From Chloroflexota bacterium (GTDB taxonomy: Bacteria; Chloroflexota; Anaerolineae; Anaerolineales; Anaerolineaceae): 64,000 bases of DNA. The notes below the pieces were generated by a model that had not been told where the DNA came from, ran no database searches, and worked only from the letters and a program-made list of their open reading frames with translations. How positions within the stretch are numbered: position 1 is the stretch's first letter; each line of letters begins with the position of its first letter. The stretch covers positions 47,514 to 111,513 of the forward strand of contig JAJXZS010000048.1 of NCBI GenBank assembly GCA_021779955.1, read 5' to 3'. Shown one piece after another: positions 42,970 to 51,795 of the stretch. The position numbers and the translations under genes were made by a program.

Positions 42970-43509
42970 CTACGTGATCGTTAGTGTGTATTCGAACGTC
43001 AGATCGTGCGTTCCACTTGTGTTGTTATAGGCCAGCAGTGTCCGCGAGAACAACGTGCCAGAATTGGCAACTGCGCTGGCCAACGCTCCGAAGAAACCGA
43101 TCTCCTGGATGCTGTAGGTGCTTTCAGACGCCAGAAAGAACGAGCTCAGCGTAATTGTTGCGCCGGCGACGACCTTATCCGTGATCGCCTTCCGCCTGAC
43201 CTCGGTTTGCAGCTTGGTATCCCCGAGCGCGGCTGCCGTGGTGCCTGTGCCGATACCGATGTAGGTCAGCCCCGTGGATCCCTTGCCGGTCATCAGGTTG
43301 CCAACCAGCGTCTTGCCCGCCGTGACCACCAGGTTGTGCTCGGCCACAACGTCTGTCTGCAATCCGGCGTTGATCGCCGCCTGGATCGCTTCGCTAATAG
43401 TCATGCCGCTGTCAAGGTACCTGCCAATGATTCCTTTGGGGAATGACCGCACCACCAGCGTGCCGCCTATGCCTGCCTCTTCGCTATGCTTGATTGTTAT
43501 GTTGTTCAT
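42970..43509 (-). CDS. Phage tail-fibre-like protein
   Basis: The 179-residue protein is strand-rich with a Gly/Thr-rich centre (GLTYIGIGTGTTAAALGDTKLQTEVRRK, TLSSFFLASESTYSIQEIGFFG) as in phage tail-collar and fibre proteins. The ATG at 43509 forms an ATGA overlap with the upstream stop and has GGAG at good spacing. The ATG two codons earlier is less likely. Confidence 0.6.
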   Translation of the reverse strand: MNNITIKHSEEAGIGGTLVVRSFPKGIIGRYLDSGMTISEAIQAAINAGLQTDVVAEHNLVVTAGKTLVGNLMTGKGSTGLTYIGIGTGTTAAALGDTKLQTEVRRKAITDKVVAGATITLSSFFLASESTYSIQEIGFFGALASAVANSGTLFSRTLLAYNNTSGTHDLTFEYTLTIT

Positions 43510-45977
43510 CCCCATACTCCATAGTCCCAGTTAAAGGAGCCCCAGTTGTAAGGGCCTTGTGATGCCGTGACAGTGGGTGTCCCCTCTGTGAGAGAGATGC
43601 TCTCAGCGATGTCGATTACCTCGTCCAAAACCTCGCTCTCGTTCTCGTTCCAGGTTTGCTCCTGGGTAGACGCCCGCTTGAGCGCCAGCAGCAAACCCAC
43701 CAGCGATTGATCTACAGCACCCAGCTCGACTACCGCCGTGATGTACCCTCCAATTCCGATCGTCGTGGTCACCCTCTGGATCAGGTAATCTGCGCTGATT
43801 TTCCGCGCCGGCAGAAATACGTTTTGCACCTGGCCGGCCCGCAGCCCGGGTTCGCGCGTGATGTAGCGGAGGGCGATATTTGCGAAGGCGTTCTGTGCCA
43901 GCTCAGCCTTTCCCCTCATCACCCCCACGGCCTTGTCGATGATCTCGGGAGCGTTCACCACCAACTGCAGCCACTTGCCATAATGGTCATAACTCGCCTG
44001 GTTGCGCAGCCTGGCCCGCATCGGCACTACATGGCGACCGAAAATCTCGACCCCGTTCGCGATCCCCGGCCAGTTCCCCAACTGCTCCAGCCTGGCGGTT
44101 GACTCGTAATACAGCACATCGGTGGACTTTGTCAGCGTATCGATCCCGCCGGTTAGCACCGTCAATGTCGTCCATATAGGCATGTCGATTCGGGTGGACG
44201 CCGAATTGTGAGCTGTGCCGGTCCAGGCGTAGCCGGTGCCCAGGGAGCCGTCGCAATAAGCGGATGCCCAGCCCTTCTTTTCCGCCTGTACCCCGTCGAA
44301 AAATACAGGCGTTGCGGAATCAGCATTGAGGTTGAACATGTCCACTCGAATATTGATCGTGGCATTCGTTGTGTTTTGAAATGAGCAACTGATCCGTTCC
44401 CAGGTCATGGCCAGGGCGTTTTGCGTGGTCGCCACGGCTGTATATCCTGCGCCGACATTCCTCATCTGGAGTCTTGCCTTCCCCACCAGACTGCACCACG
44501 CCTGCACAGCCACGGTCAGCCATTCCCCCGGCGCCACTGCGATATTGCTGGTGCGATAAACCTGCGCCACCGCTGTGCCTGCGTTGATCCGCAGCACCCG
44601 CGCTCCAAACGCCCCCGCGTTGGCTTCCCACACCCATGTTGCTCCGGTCCCTGATTGGTATTGCGCCCAATCATCCGTGATGTTGACCTCAAAGCTTGGA
44701 TTGAGGATCAGGTTGGTCGTCGGCCCGCCGTCATTCCGTTTCACCTGGATTTTGGTCAGTGTGCTCGGCGCCTGGTACCGGTGTGAGAGATCGACCGATT
44801 TCGTATAACCGGCCGGTGTGTAATACTCGTATAGATCGTCTGAGAGTTTCGTTCCTCCCACCACGTCGACCAGGTTCACCACTCCCGCTCCGTTCCTGGT
44901 GATCCGCACGTCTTCGATGGTTCGATTCGCGAGATCTGTCGGATCATTGGTGACATCATAGGGGGCGTCGACCATCTCGCTGCTGCCGTAATGCAGCGCC
45001 TTGTCGTAATCCACGTACCAGTGTCCGCCTGTTTGGGTGCACAACCAGTCCAGGATCTCGCGGATGGTCCGCCTGTTGAATCGCGCCCGCGGGAACGTCT
45101 GCAGCGTATTGGCGTAGGTGGTGATGTCGAAAACAGGATAGGCCCAGGTGCTCAGATCAGATAATGTGAAGCCTGCGGAGAGAGAATCGATGTATCCATC
45201 CGTTTCCGAGATAAAATTCTCGGCGTGAGAATAGACGATAGCCAGTACCTCATCCACATACACGCGAATCGATTGCCTATCCGCGACGATCTTCATCACG
45301 CAGCCGGCCAGGGCGAGGATTTCAGTGGATAATCCTCGTGAGGTGTTGACCCCTCCGAATCTCTCTCCCAACTCGAATCGGCCGAGCGAATTGACATACA
45401 CATACCAGAAATTGGATGCATCCTGCATTCGGAACGCCACACCCAAACCGCCAGATGGGCCTAATGCCGTTAGTGTGAATTCGATCTGGCAGTTTGCAGG
45501 ATGGATGAACGTCGTGCCCAGGGCAACACTGCCGGCAATCGAATCGTAAGCCTCATCCCTCGAGGAGATTTCGTCCGATTCCGCAAAAGCCCCGGCGATG
45601 ATCGCGATATCTGTGCTGGCGACGAATTCTTTTTTGACATAGATCCTGTCGAACAAAATGGCATAATCCGAGCAGCCCAGCACGTAGTTGTTGTTGGTCT
45701 TATTATTGCCGGGGCCTTGCTCTGACGTGATGATGTACCCGCCGAAAATCTTTGCCCAACCGTTGTAGATCACGATCTCTTGCCATTCCACTGGCGCAAC
45801 ATCGTCAGCGTCGATCAGGGTCAGGGTGAGTGTGTCCAGCTCCTCATCCAATGCCGAGATAATTGAAGGCTGTACCTCGTTGAGATCGACATATCGGGTC
45901 ACATCCACGCTGTTGATCTCGATGCGCAGGTCCATCCTCGTCATGTCGGCCGGTTGGCTGGTTGCCTGCAGCATCAT
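43506..45977 (-). CDS. Tail tip / baseplate hub protein
   Basis: The 823-residue protein starts with a beta-rich domain like the distal tail and hub proteins of siphoviruses (IEINSVDVTRYVDLNEVQPSIISALDEELDTLTLTLID). A hub-like segment (RFNRRTIREILDWLCTQTGGHWYVDYD) and carbohydrate-binding-like beta domains (ILNPSFEVNITDDWAQYQ) follow. Position just after the tape measure agrees. It likely contacts the host surface and may combine distal tail and receptor-binding functions. ATGA-type overlap links it to the tape measure gene. Confidence 0.72.
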   Translation of the reverse strand: MMLQATSQPADMTRMDLRIEINSVDVTRYVDLNEVQPSIISALDEELDTLTLTLIDADDVAPVEWQEIVIYNGWAKIFGGYIITSEQGPGNNKTNNNYVLGCSDYAILFDRIYVKKEFVASTDIAIIAGAFAESDEISSRDEAYDSIAGSVALGTTFIHPANCQIEFTLTALGPSGGLGVAFRMQDASNFWYVYVNSLGRFELGERFGGVNTSRGLSTEILALAGCVMKIVADRQSIRVYVDEVLAIVYSHAENFISETDGYIDSLSAGFTLSDLSTWAYPVFDITTYANTLQTFPRARFNRRTIREILDWLCTQTGGHWYVDYDKALHYGSSEMVDAPYDVTNDPTDLANRTIEDVRITRNGAGVVNLVDVVGGTKLSDDLYEYYTPAGYTKSVDLSHRYQAPSTLTKIQVKRNDGGPTTNLILNPSFEVNITDDWAQYQSGTGATWVWEANAGAFGARVLRINAGTAVAQVYRTSNIAVAPGEWLTVAVQAWCSLVGKARLQMRNVGAGYTAVATTQNALAMTWERISCSFQNTTNATINIRVDMFNLNADSATPVFFDGVQAEKKGWASAYCDGSLGTGYAWTGTAHNSASTRIDMPIWTTLTVLTGGIDTLTKSTDVLYYESTARLEQLGNWPGIANGVEIFGRHVVPMRARLRNQASYDHYGKWLQLVVNAPEIIDKAVGVMRGKAELAQNAFANIALRYITREPGLRAGQVQNVFLPARKISADYLIQRVTTTIGIGGYITAVVELGAVDQSLVGLLLALKRASTQEQTWNENESEVLDEVIDIAESISLTEGTPTVTASQGPYNWGSFNWDYGVWG

Positions 45978-47572
45978 CGCCTCACCCCCTGTAATCCGAG
46001 CTGCCGCATCACCTCGTTTGCCACCGCCCTCGGATCTCCGGCCCCGCTGACAGTCAGGTAGATCGTGTTTCCCAAGCTCGTTCCTGTCGGAAGAACGTAC
46101 CCGTCCTGCCCGAATACGACAGGCTCGGGACCTTTCTCGCCTACCATTGCCACCTGCCCTGCGCTTACAGGCCCGCCCACGGCTCTGTTTTCCATCGCGC
46201 CGCTTCCCCCCCCGGTTCCACCACTTCCAGCACCACCACTCCCGCCGCCGCGGTGTTCGTTGTAGTAGGTATCCACGTTCACTGTCACATTTTTGCTTTG
46301 CAGTTCATCGATCCTCGTCTTCATGCCGGCGATGAGTGCGTTGTATTGCTCCTGGGTGATCTTGCCATCATCCAGCATCTGTTTCCATTCTTTTTGCTTG
46401 GTGGTGGCAAGTACAGTTGCGTCATCAACCATCCCCATTTTGTAGGCAAGTTTCAGGGCTTCGTCCGCGCTCATTGTTGCCGATGCTTTGTTGAATAAAA
46501 GCTGGCTACTATATTTTTCCATTGCGGAATTGGCGTCATTCGTCGCGTCTTTTGCCTCGAGTGTCTTATCCTTGAAGTTCTCAGCAAACAGCGCCGCGTC
46601 TTCTTCCCTCATCCCCAGGGAACCATACTTTTCAGTAGCAGAATCCAGCATTGGATTCAAACCAGTATCCAGAATGTCCTTGTTCTCACGCGCATCGCTG
46701 ATGAAGATCTGTTGGGCAATGATTGATTTTCTGGTTTCTTCTTCCTCAGCTCGAATGGCATCCGCCTGGTCGCTTATCGCATTCGTGCCCCCACGCATTG
46801 CTTCACTGAGACCCAGGGTCATGAAGCCATTGATCACACGAGAAATCTGAGACCATTTATTGATCCAACTGTCAGATTGTTCGATTCCGTCGGATGCTAC
46901 CAGGGCAAAATCACTCAAAACAGGGATTAGTTGCTTCCCAATGTTCATTCGAAGACCCAGGGCGGAATCATTCAAGGCATCCAGGGATTCTTGGTATTCC
47001 TTACTGGCAGCAACCGCCCGGTTATCTACCGTGATGCTGTCAGAGGTGGTCAGCATACGGGCTTTGATTTCAGCTGATCCCATCTCCAGCAGTTTCGTGA
47101 TCTCTTTGGATTGCTTGCCAAATCTTTCAGACACATAGGTATTTCGCTCAACGCCCGGAGCCAGCTTCATGTACTCGTCAGACATTGCCATGAGAGCATT
47201 GGTGTTGACAGCGATTCCTTTGTTTGCAGCCATCTGCAGGGCAGATTCAAGATCTCCTATTTCGATCCGAGCATCATCTGCCACTTGGATGAACCGAGAC
47301 ATGGTTTCGGCATTGTCTCCGGTAATGCGTTGCAGATGCTCCGTGCTATTGGCAAGACCAACAACATCACTGATCGATTGTTGGGCGACCTCTTCGAATT
47401 TTGCCAATCCTGCTGAGGCTATGCCTATTGCACCCACCCACCCGAGGCTGATGCCGGTGACTTCCTTAAAACCTGCTCCCAGGTCTTTAAGTGTTTTCTT
47501 GGTTTCCTTATCACCCATACCCTTTTTGATCGTGGTGATAAGAATTTCGATTCTGCTCTGCAGTTCGCTCAT
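45974..47572 (-). CDS. Tape measure protein
   Basis: The 532-residue protein is mainly helical and ends in a Gly/Ser-rich linker and a short C-terminal domain (TSLGNTIYLTVSGAGDPRAVANEVMRQLGLQG). The N-terminal half has tail-length-tape-measure features (IKKGMGDKETKKTLKDLGAGFKEV, AASKEYQESLDALNDSALGLR). By the usual ruler relation its length would predict a short flexible tail. The tail chaperone genes lie immediately upstream, as in most siphoviruses. Confidence 0.82.
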   Translation of the reverse strand: MSELQSRIEILITTIKKGMGDKETKKTLKDLGAGFKEVTGISLGWVGAIGIASAGLAKFEEVAQQSISDVVGLANSTEHLQRITGDNAETMSRFIQVADDARIEIGDLESALQMAANKGIAVNTNALMAMSDEYMKLAPGVERNTYVSERFGKQSKEITKLLEMGSAEIKARMLTTSDSITVDNRAVAASKEYQESLDALNDSALGLRMNIGKQLIPVLSDFALVASDGIEQSDSWINKWSQISRVINGFMTLGLSEAMRGGTNAISDQADAIRAEEEETRKSIIAQQIFISDARENKDILDTGLNPMLDSATEKYGSLGMREEDAALFAENFKDKTLEAKDATNDANSAMEKYSSQLLFNKASATMSADEALKLAYKMGMVDDATVLATTKQKEWKQMLDDGKITQEQYNALIAGMKTRIDELQSKNVTVNVDTYYNEHRGGGSGGAGSGGTGGGSGAMENRAVGGPVSAGQVAMVGEKGPEPVVFGQDGYVLPTGTSLGNTIYLTVSGAGDPRAVANEVMRQLGLQGVRR

Positions 47573-47596
47573 TCAGCCCTCTACCAATAAACGTCT

Positions 47597-47836
47597 CTAC
47601 CGGTATTTCATTGCCTTTCGCCACTTCGCGAAAAGATCCTCAACCTGTTTTGCACCCCTTTCATACTCGGGCAGGTCGAAGGCCAATGCGTGGAAAACGT
47701 CGATCCATTCCTCGCTCAAATCTCCGATGTTCCAGGGAGTAATCACAGCCCCCCCCGAATAACGGTTGATGATCCGGGCAAGATTGATCTGCAAGATCAT
47801 GGGGTCGCTGGTCTGCCCTGTTCGTGCGAGTTCCAA
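47597..47836 (-). CDS. Tail assembly chaperone, -1 frameshift extension (gpT-like)
   Basis: The 79-residue frame (the ORF after a TTG) is in the -1 frame relative to the upstream chaperone gene, and the frame stays open from the slippery site into it. There is no ribosome site, so it is probably made only as part of the frameshifted fusion product (gpG-gpT type). It is helical, with ITPWNIGDLSEEWIDVFHALAFDLPE. It helps the tape measure fold. Confidence 0.75.
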   Translation of the reverse strand: MELARTGQTSDPMILQINLARIINRYSGGAVITPWNIGDLSEEWIDVFHALAFDLPEYERGAKQVEDLFAKWRKAMKYR

Positions 47837-47847
47837 CAGGGCAGACT

Positions 47848-48261
47848 TTATGCGTTTTTTTGGCCGTCCCGATGATCGGTGATCATGCCAAGCGTGCGGG
47901 AGACCAACCAGTTTTCAAATGCCGGGTCAGATTCGTGCGCAGTTCCCAGCAGATCCTCAACCTCTTGAGCACTGATCGAAGTGTCTCCCTGGCTCCAGAT
48001 TTTCGAATACCAGTCGTTGATTTTCTGGTGGGCATTCTGGATCTCTTTTCTCAACCGGTCGATCTCTTCCTTGGGTAGTAATGATTTGCGCGCAGCTTCA
48101 GATTCTTCTCGGCACTTAACAACTAACTGCACCAGGTCGTCGTGTTGGACCAATACATCCCTGGGGGGATTTACCCACACTTCGATGCACTGATCGCCAA
48201 ATTCCTCGGCATATTCAGCCAGGTGGATCTTTTGCACAATCTTCGGGATCTCGATTCTCAT
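47848..48261 (-). CDS. Tail assembly chaperone (gpG-like)
   Basis: The 137-residue protein lies between the tail tube and the tape measure, with acidic and helical C-terminal half. It ends just after a slippery heptamer, so ribosomes that slip by -1 make a longer fusion with the next frame. The ratio of the two forms controls tail assembly in related siphoviruses such as lambda. Confidence 0.75.
   Translation of the reverse strand: MRIEIPKIVQKIHLAEYAEEFGDQCIEVWVNPPRDVLVQHDDLVQLVVKCREESEAARKSLLPKEEIDRLRKEIQNAHQKINDWYSKIWSQGDTSISAQEVEDLLGTAHESDPAFENWLVSRTLGMITDHRDGQKNA
47854..47860 (-). promoter_or_regulatory. Programmed -1 ribosomal frameshift site
   Basis: On the minus strand the heptamer A AAA AAC lies in the frame CAA-AAA-AAC, two codons before the zero-frame stop. 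After a -1 slip the frame continues without a stop into the 79-residue downstream frame. Both the slip frame and the position match tail chaperone genes of siphoviruses. Confidence 0.85.
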
Positions 48262-48272
48262 TTCGGCCCTCC

Positions 48273-49280
48273 CTACAGCGCTGCCAGATCGGTCACAACC
48301 TTCGGCGCGATCATCTTGGCCCCGGTCACATCGTATTGCCCGTGGATCACTGCCGTGTCCAGCCTGCCGCCGCGGTCGTTTTGGGCCATAGGAATCACAT
48401 CCTCCACGTACCCGCCAACGTCGCAGATGAAGGAATGTGCTTCGCCGGCCCCGATCAACGGGCCGGTGATCTCAAGCCTGGCTACCCGGTATTGCCCGAT
48501 CGCCGCTCGCAAAGCCTCGCTGTCTGTTCCGCGTTCGAGGGTCAACGCCAGCATCGCGCTGATCGGTCCCTGGCCATGCTCGTTGAACGTTTCGCTCGAG
48601 CCGCCGTTGAACTTGGGATAGGCGCCCCCGATGATCTCCAGGTCGAAGGCCCGCAAGATGCCCGCCTTCTCGGTGATTCCCGCAGCCGCCCAGGTTGGAT
48701 CGATGTAGATCCTCGCCAGCTTGGCGTTCATCATCGTCATTTCCATTGGGCTTAGCGCTGCAGTGAACACTGCATTGGTGTGCTGCCTGCCGAAGTAATC
48801 GGCTTCAACCTTCACGGTCGATTCGCCGCCGTCCTGGTTGGTCTGCCCGCTGATCTTGAGCCGTTTGAACATGGCGTATTCGATCTCGATACCCTGCTGC
48901 GAATCACCCCGCTCGAGCGTGAACGAATCCAAAGCGTTGTCCAGGGTGAAAGAAGGGGTATGATCCCACTCATAATCACCTTCGCCTACGGTCTTTTCGG
49001 TGGCAACCACTCCGCCCTTCAACAGGCCCGAAAGGAGAATTGGCAGCAGCTGGAAGAAACCTTGATCCCAGCTCAGCGAATCCTGCGCCAGGATGCCCTG
49101 CATGAAGGCCCCATTGACCTCTGAATTCACGCCCAGATCATAGGCAATCGGCGTCGGCTTGCGATCCACCGGGATTGGCCCCTGCGTGATCGGCAGCAAT
49201 TTGGTTGCGGCAACCGGCGTACCGTGTGCCAGGGCGCTCTCTTTGCCAATTTGCATCTTTGCTAACATTGGATTTCCCAT
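48273..49280 (-). CDS. Major tail tube protein
   Basis: The 335-residue protein is strand-rich, with tail tube features such as IGKESALAHGTPVAATKLLPI near the N-terminus. Later strands (DNALDSFTLERGDSQQGIEIEYAMFKRL, SGQTNQDGGESTVKVEADYF) follow the same pattern. It polymerises to form the tail tube. Position between the connectors and tail chaperones agrees. Confidence 0.8.
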   Translation of the reverse strand: MGNPMLAKMQIGKESALAHGTPVAATKLLPITQGPIPVDRKPTPIAYDLGVNSEVNGAFMQGILAQDSLSWDQGFFQLLPILLSGLLKGGVVATEKTVGEGDYEWDHTPSFTLDNALDSFTLERGDSQQGIEIEYAMFKRLKISGQTNQDGGESTVKVEADYFGRQHTNAVFTAALSPMEMTMMNAKLARIYIDPTWAAAGITEKAGILRAFDLEIIGGAYPKFNGGSSETFNEHGQGPISAMLALTLERGTDSEALRAAIGQYRVARLEITGPLIGAGEAHSFICDVGGYVEDVIPMAQNDRGGRLDTAVIHGQYDVTGAKMIAPKVVTDLAAL

Positions 49281-49290
49281 TCCGTACCTC

Positions 49291-49761
49291 CTAAGCTGTA
49301 ACAGTAATTTTGCCGGTCACGTTCTCCCGGACTTCCCAGGTCACGACCAGGCCGTAACGATCAATGCCGTCTCCGTAGGTCAATATCGCCGGCGAGATGC
49401 CGCCGGCCTGGGCCAGCAGAAACGTTTCTACCTTGCCCTGCAGGGTCAGATTCTTGGCGGCTGCCTCCACGATCTTTCGGATGAACGGAAAAAGCTGGCT
49501 GAGCTCGTTTTTTTTCACATCCGTGGACAAGAAGAATTCGGTCTTGCCGCGATAAACGATCAGATTATGCCCGCCCGCTGAATAATCCACATCGATGGGG
49601 TCGAAGAGAAAAGAAATCGCGCATGGGATCACGCTGATGGTCTCGGGAATGTTGCTGAACCCATAGGCCTTGATTGCCCGGTTGCTGGGATCTTTGATCG
49701 AACCCCAAACCTTCGCCAGTTCAGGCCCCCATACCTCGACGCCCCAAATTGAATCAACCAT
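49291..49761 (-). CDS. Tail terminator or minor tail protein
   Basis: The 156-residue protein starts at MVDSIWGVEVWG; its ATG overlaps the gp10-like gene by 8 bp. It is of mixed fold with a central amphipathic helix (FIRKIVEAAAKNLTLQG). Position between gp10-like and the tail tube gene is typical of tail-completion proteins; sequence similarity alone is not decisive. Confidence 0.6.
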   Translation of the reverse strand: MVDSIWGVEVWGPELAKVWGSIKDPSNRAIKAYGFSNIPETISVIPCAISFLFDPIDVDYSAGGHNLIVYRGKTEFFLSTDVKKNELSQLFPFIRKIVEAAAKNLTLQGKVETFLLAQAGGISPAILTYGDGIDRYGLVVTWEVRENVTGKITVTA

Positions 49762-50383
49762 ATTTCCCAAGCTCCTGTAACATTTTGTCGATCGCTTTCT
49801 TCGTTTCGGTCACCACCATGTTTCTGACGGCTGCCAGGGTGGGCGCGATGACCGGCCGTGCTTTCAAACCCTTCCGACCAATAGACTTAGCCACCGCAAA
49901 CGCCACCGACAGAGCATTCCCTTCATTGGCGCTCAATTTCTTTTTTACCCATTCGACCAATCTACTTGGAGGAATAAAGGCAGGATTTGGTTTGGAGTTC
50001 TTCGTGTACCAGTTTTCATTATTTTTGCCACCAACGCGAAGATTACGGTGTTGCTCCCTGCCTCTCCAGGTGGTGATCGCATCCGATCTTCCATGCCAGG
50101 CAGCACCGCTATCGATGAACCGTAGAATGTAATACCGTTTCTTGCTGCCGATCTTTGCCGTCACGCTCCCGATCCCGTTCGTGGTCACCGAGTTCGAGAT
50201 GCTCTTTTGCGTCGACCCTGTGAATGCCGGAATTCGGGATTTTTCTTCTTTCCGGACTGCGCCGCCGATCTTTCTGAATGCGGGCACCAGGTAGCGATCG
50301 TTGATCTTGAAAGAATCGAGAAAATCGATCTTTTTCAGTGTTTCCTCGAAGCCCACGACCTGGATCTGGGTATCGTCGCTCAT
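49754..50383 (-). CDS. HK97 gp10-like head-tail connector protein
   Basis: The 209-residue protein has the gp10 pattern: basic amphipathic N-terminal part (FRKIGGAVRKEEKSRIP, TGSTQKSISNSV) and a helical C-terminus ending KAIDKMLQELGKYG. It joins neck and tail. It follows the connector gene at 50385 by one base. Confidence 0.72.
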   Translation of the reverse strand: MSDDTQIQVVGFEETLKKIDFLDSFKINDRYLVPAFRKIGGAVRKEEKSRIPAFTGSTQKSISNSVTTNGIGSVTAKIGSKKRYYILRFIDSGAAWHGRSDAITTWRGREQHRNLRVGGKNNENWYTKNSKPNPAFIPPSRLVEWVKKKLSANEGNALSVAFAVAKSIGRKGLKARPVIAPTLAAVRNMVVTETKKAIDKMLQELGKYG

Positions 50384-50384
50384 T

Positions 50385-51392
50385 TCAGAAGCTCCAGATC
50401 TTGTAATGCAACCTTACCCGGTCGATCTGGTTTGGGGGGAACTCGCTGAAATAGCCGCCTTCCCCGCTCGTTGCATCGCCGATCCTGCCGATAAATCCAG
50501 ATGAAGCCTTTTTGTGCATCAGGCCTGCGATCTGCCGACAGAGGTAATTAACGTCTTCAGGAGGCATGTAGCGTTGCAGCGCGGCATCGGTATGCTCGGC
50601 GTCGATGGTGCCGTTCATCCCCCGGTCGACCAAAAAGGTGCGGTAGACACTGATCGCTGCCCCCGCCAACTGGTCGCTCGCTGGCGTGTTATTCCACCCC
50701 CGGCTGACATAGAGCTGGTTGCCGCTGATCTTACGGATGAACAGATCCTCCACGCCGATCTGCAGTGTCTCGCCGGCGTGGAACTCCGCTCCGTTCGTCA
50801 CATTGATAATCTCTTCGCTCGCGATATTGGCCACGCTGATCGTCGAAACCGCAGCGATCGGAGCCGGGCTCTTCACGCTGCCGATCCCCTCGAGCACCAG
50901 AACCTGCTCGGCGTCGATCAGCAGGACCATCCCAGGGCACAGAAGCGATCCATCCGTCACCGTCAGTTCGGTTGCGGCAAGCGCCAGGCTCGCCGAGATT
51001 CCCAGCGCCTTCACCCGGCTGTACTTGGCCCATAAGCCGGTGATCTCGACGCTCTCGCCCCAATAAACATCGGCATCGACCTTCAAGTACGGGCCGTCTT
51101 CCCAGAGAGGGACATCGGGCAGCAGCGAAAATAGGGTGACCTCGACATCATCGTTCAAAATCTTGCTGATGCTGATCACCGGCCCGATCGGGGAAAGGTG
51201 ACCGCAATGCCCTTTGAATGAGCGCGTCTCCAGGCTGGGGATGAACTTGCCAACATCATGCTCCACGGTCCGGCTTGCGGCTTCGATATGCTCGATCACC
51301 GAAGCGTCGAAGCCGTCCAGCTTCATATCCTGGATCATCTCGAGGGCGGTACAGTAAATCTGCGCTGATTTCATGGCCTTTCCATTCTTCAC
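50385..51392 (-). CDS. Head-tail connector-like protein with extra beta domain
   Basis: The 335-residue protein is longer than usual gp6-type connectors. The N-terminal part (MIQDMKLDGFDASVIEHIEAASRTVEHDVGKF) fits connector helices, and the C-terminal part (QRYMPPEDVNYLCRQIAGLMHKK) is helical again. Between them is a strand-rich insert (about 120-265). The start is either the GTG at 51392 or the ATG at 51374. It is the first gene after the capsid region, where a neck protein is expected. Confidence 0.6.
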   Translation of the reverse strand: MKNGKAMKSAQIYCTALEMIQDMKLDGFDASVIEHIEAASRTVEHDVGKFIPSLETRSFKGHCGHLSPIGPVISISKILNDDVEVTLFSLLPDVPLWEDGPYLKVDADVYWGESVEITGLWAKYSRVKALGISASLALAATELTVTDGSLLCPGMVLLIDAEQVLVLEGIGSVKSPAPIAAVSTISVANIASEEIINVTNGAEFHAGETLQIGVEDLFIRKISGNQLYVSRGWNNTPASDQLAGAAISVYRTFLVDRGMNGTIDAEHTDAALQRYMPPEDVNYLCRQIAGLMHKKASSGFIGRIGDATSGEGGYFSEFPPNQIDRVRLHYKIWSF

Positions 51393-51435
51393 TCACCCGG
51401 AATAGGAGAGGATTGGGATAAGGGATCGATAGGAT

Positions 51436-51696
51436 CTAGCTGCCCTTTTTCTTGTTCTTGCCTGCAGGTGCGGTTGCAGTTTCGGGTGGGATTACCGCTT
51501 CGGTCTCGGCGGGGATAATCACCTCATTCTCGGGAGGCGTGACCACTGTCGTTTCGCCCTTTTTGACCACGATAGCTTTTCCGATTGCCACAACGTACTT
51601 GGCGTCGGCGTCATCCTCTTTTACTTCCAGGGTTTGACCCTCTGACATCGCCTGACCTCGGAACAATACATTTCGTACAAACTTGAGTTTTGGCAT
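51436..51696 (-). CDS. Small head-region protein, capsid-adjacent
   Basis: The 86-residue protein has a short conserved start (KLKFVRNVLFRGQAMSEGQTLEVKEDDADAKYVVAIGKA) and a Pro/Glu/Ala-rich tail. Genes of this kind lie between capsid and connector genes in many siphoviruses and may be head-completion or decoration proteins. GGTG precedes the ATG. Function unconfirmed. Confidence 0.6.
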   Translation of the reverse strand: MPKLKFVRNVLFRGQAMSEGQTLEVKEDDADAKYVVAIGKAIVVKKGETTVVTPPENEVIIPAETEAVIPPETATAPAGKNKKKGS

Positions 51697-51795
51697 GTTT
51701 CACCTTCTGATAGATTTTTTATTTCCATCTGGGGAGCCGGTTTACCCGGTCTCCCCAGTGACTCCATTCCGCATACACTATGCGGCGATCAGCCG

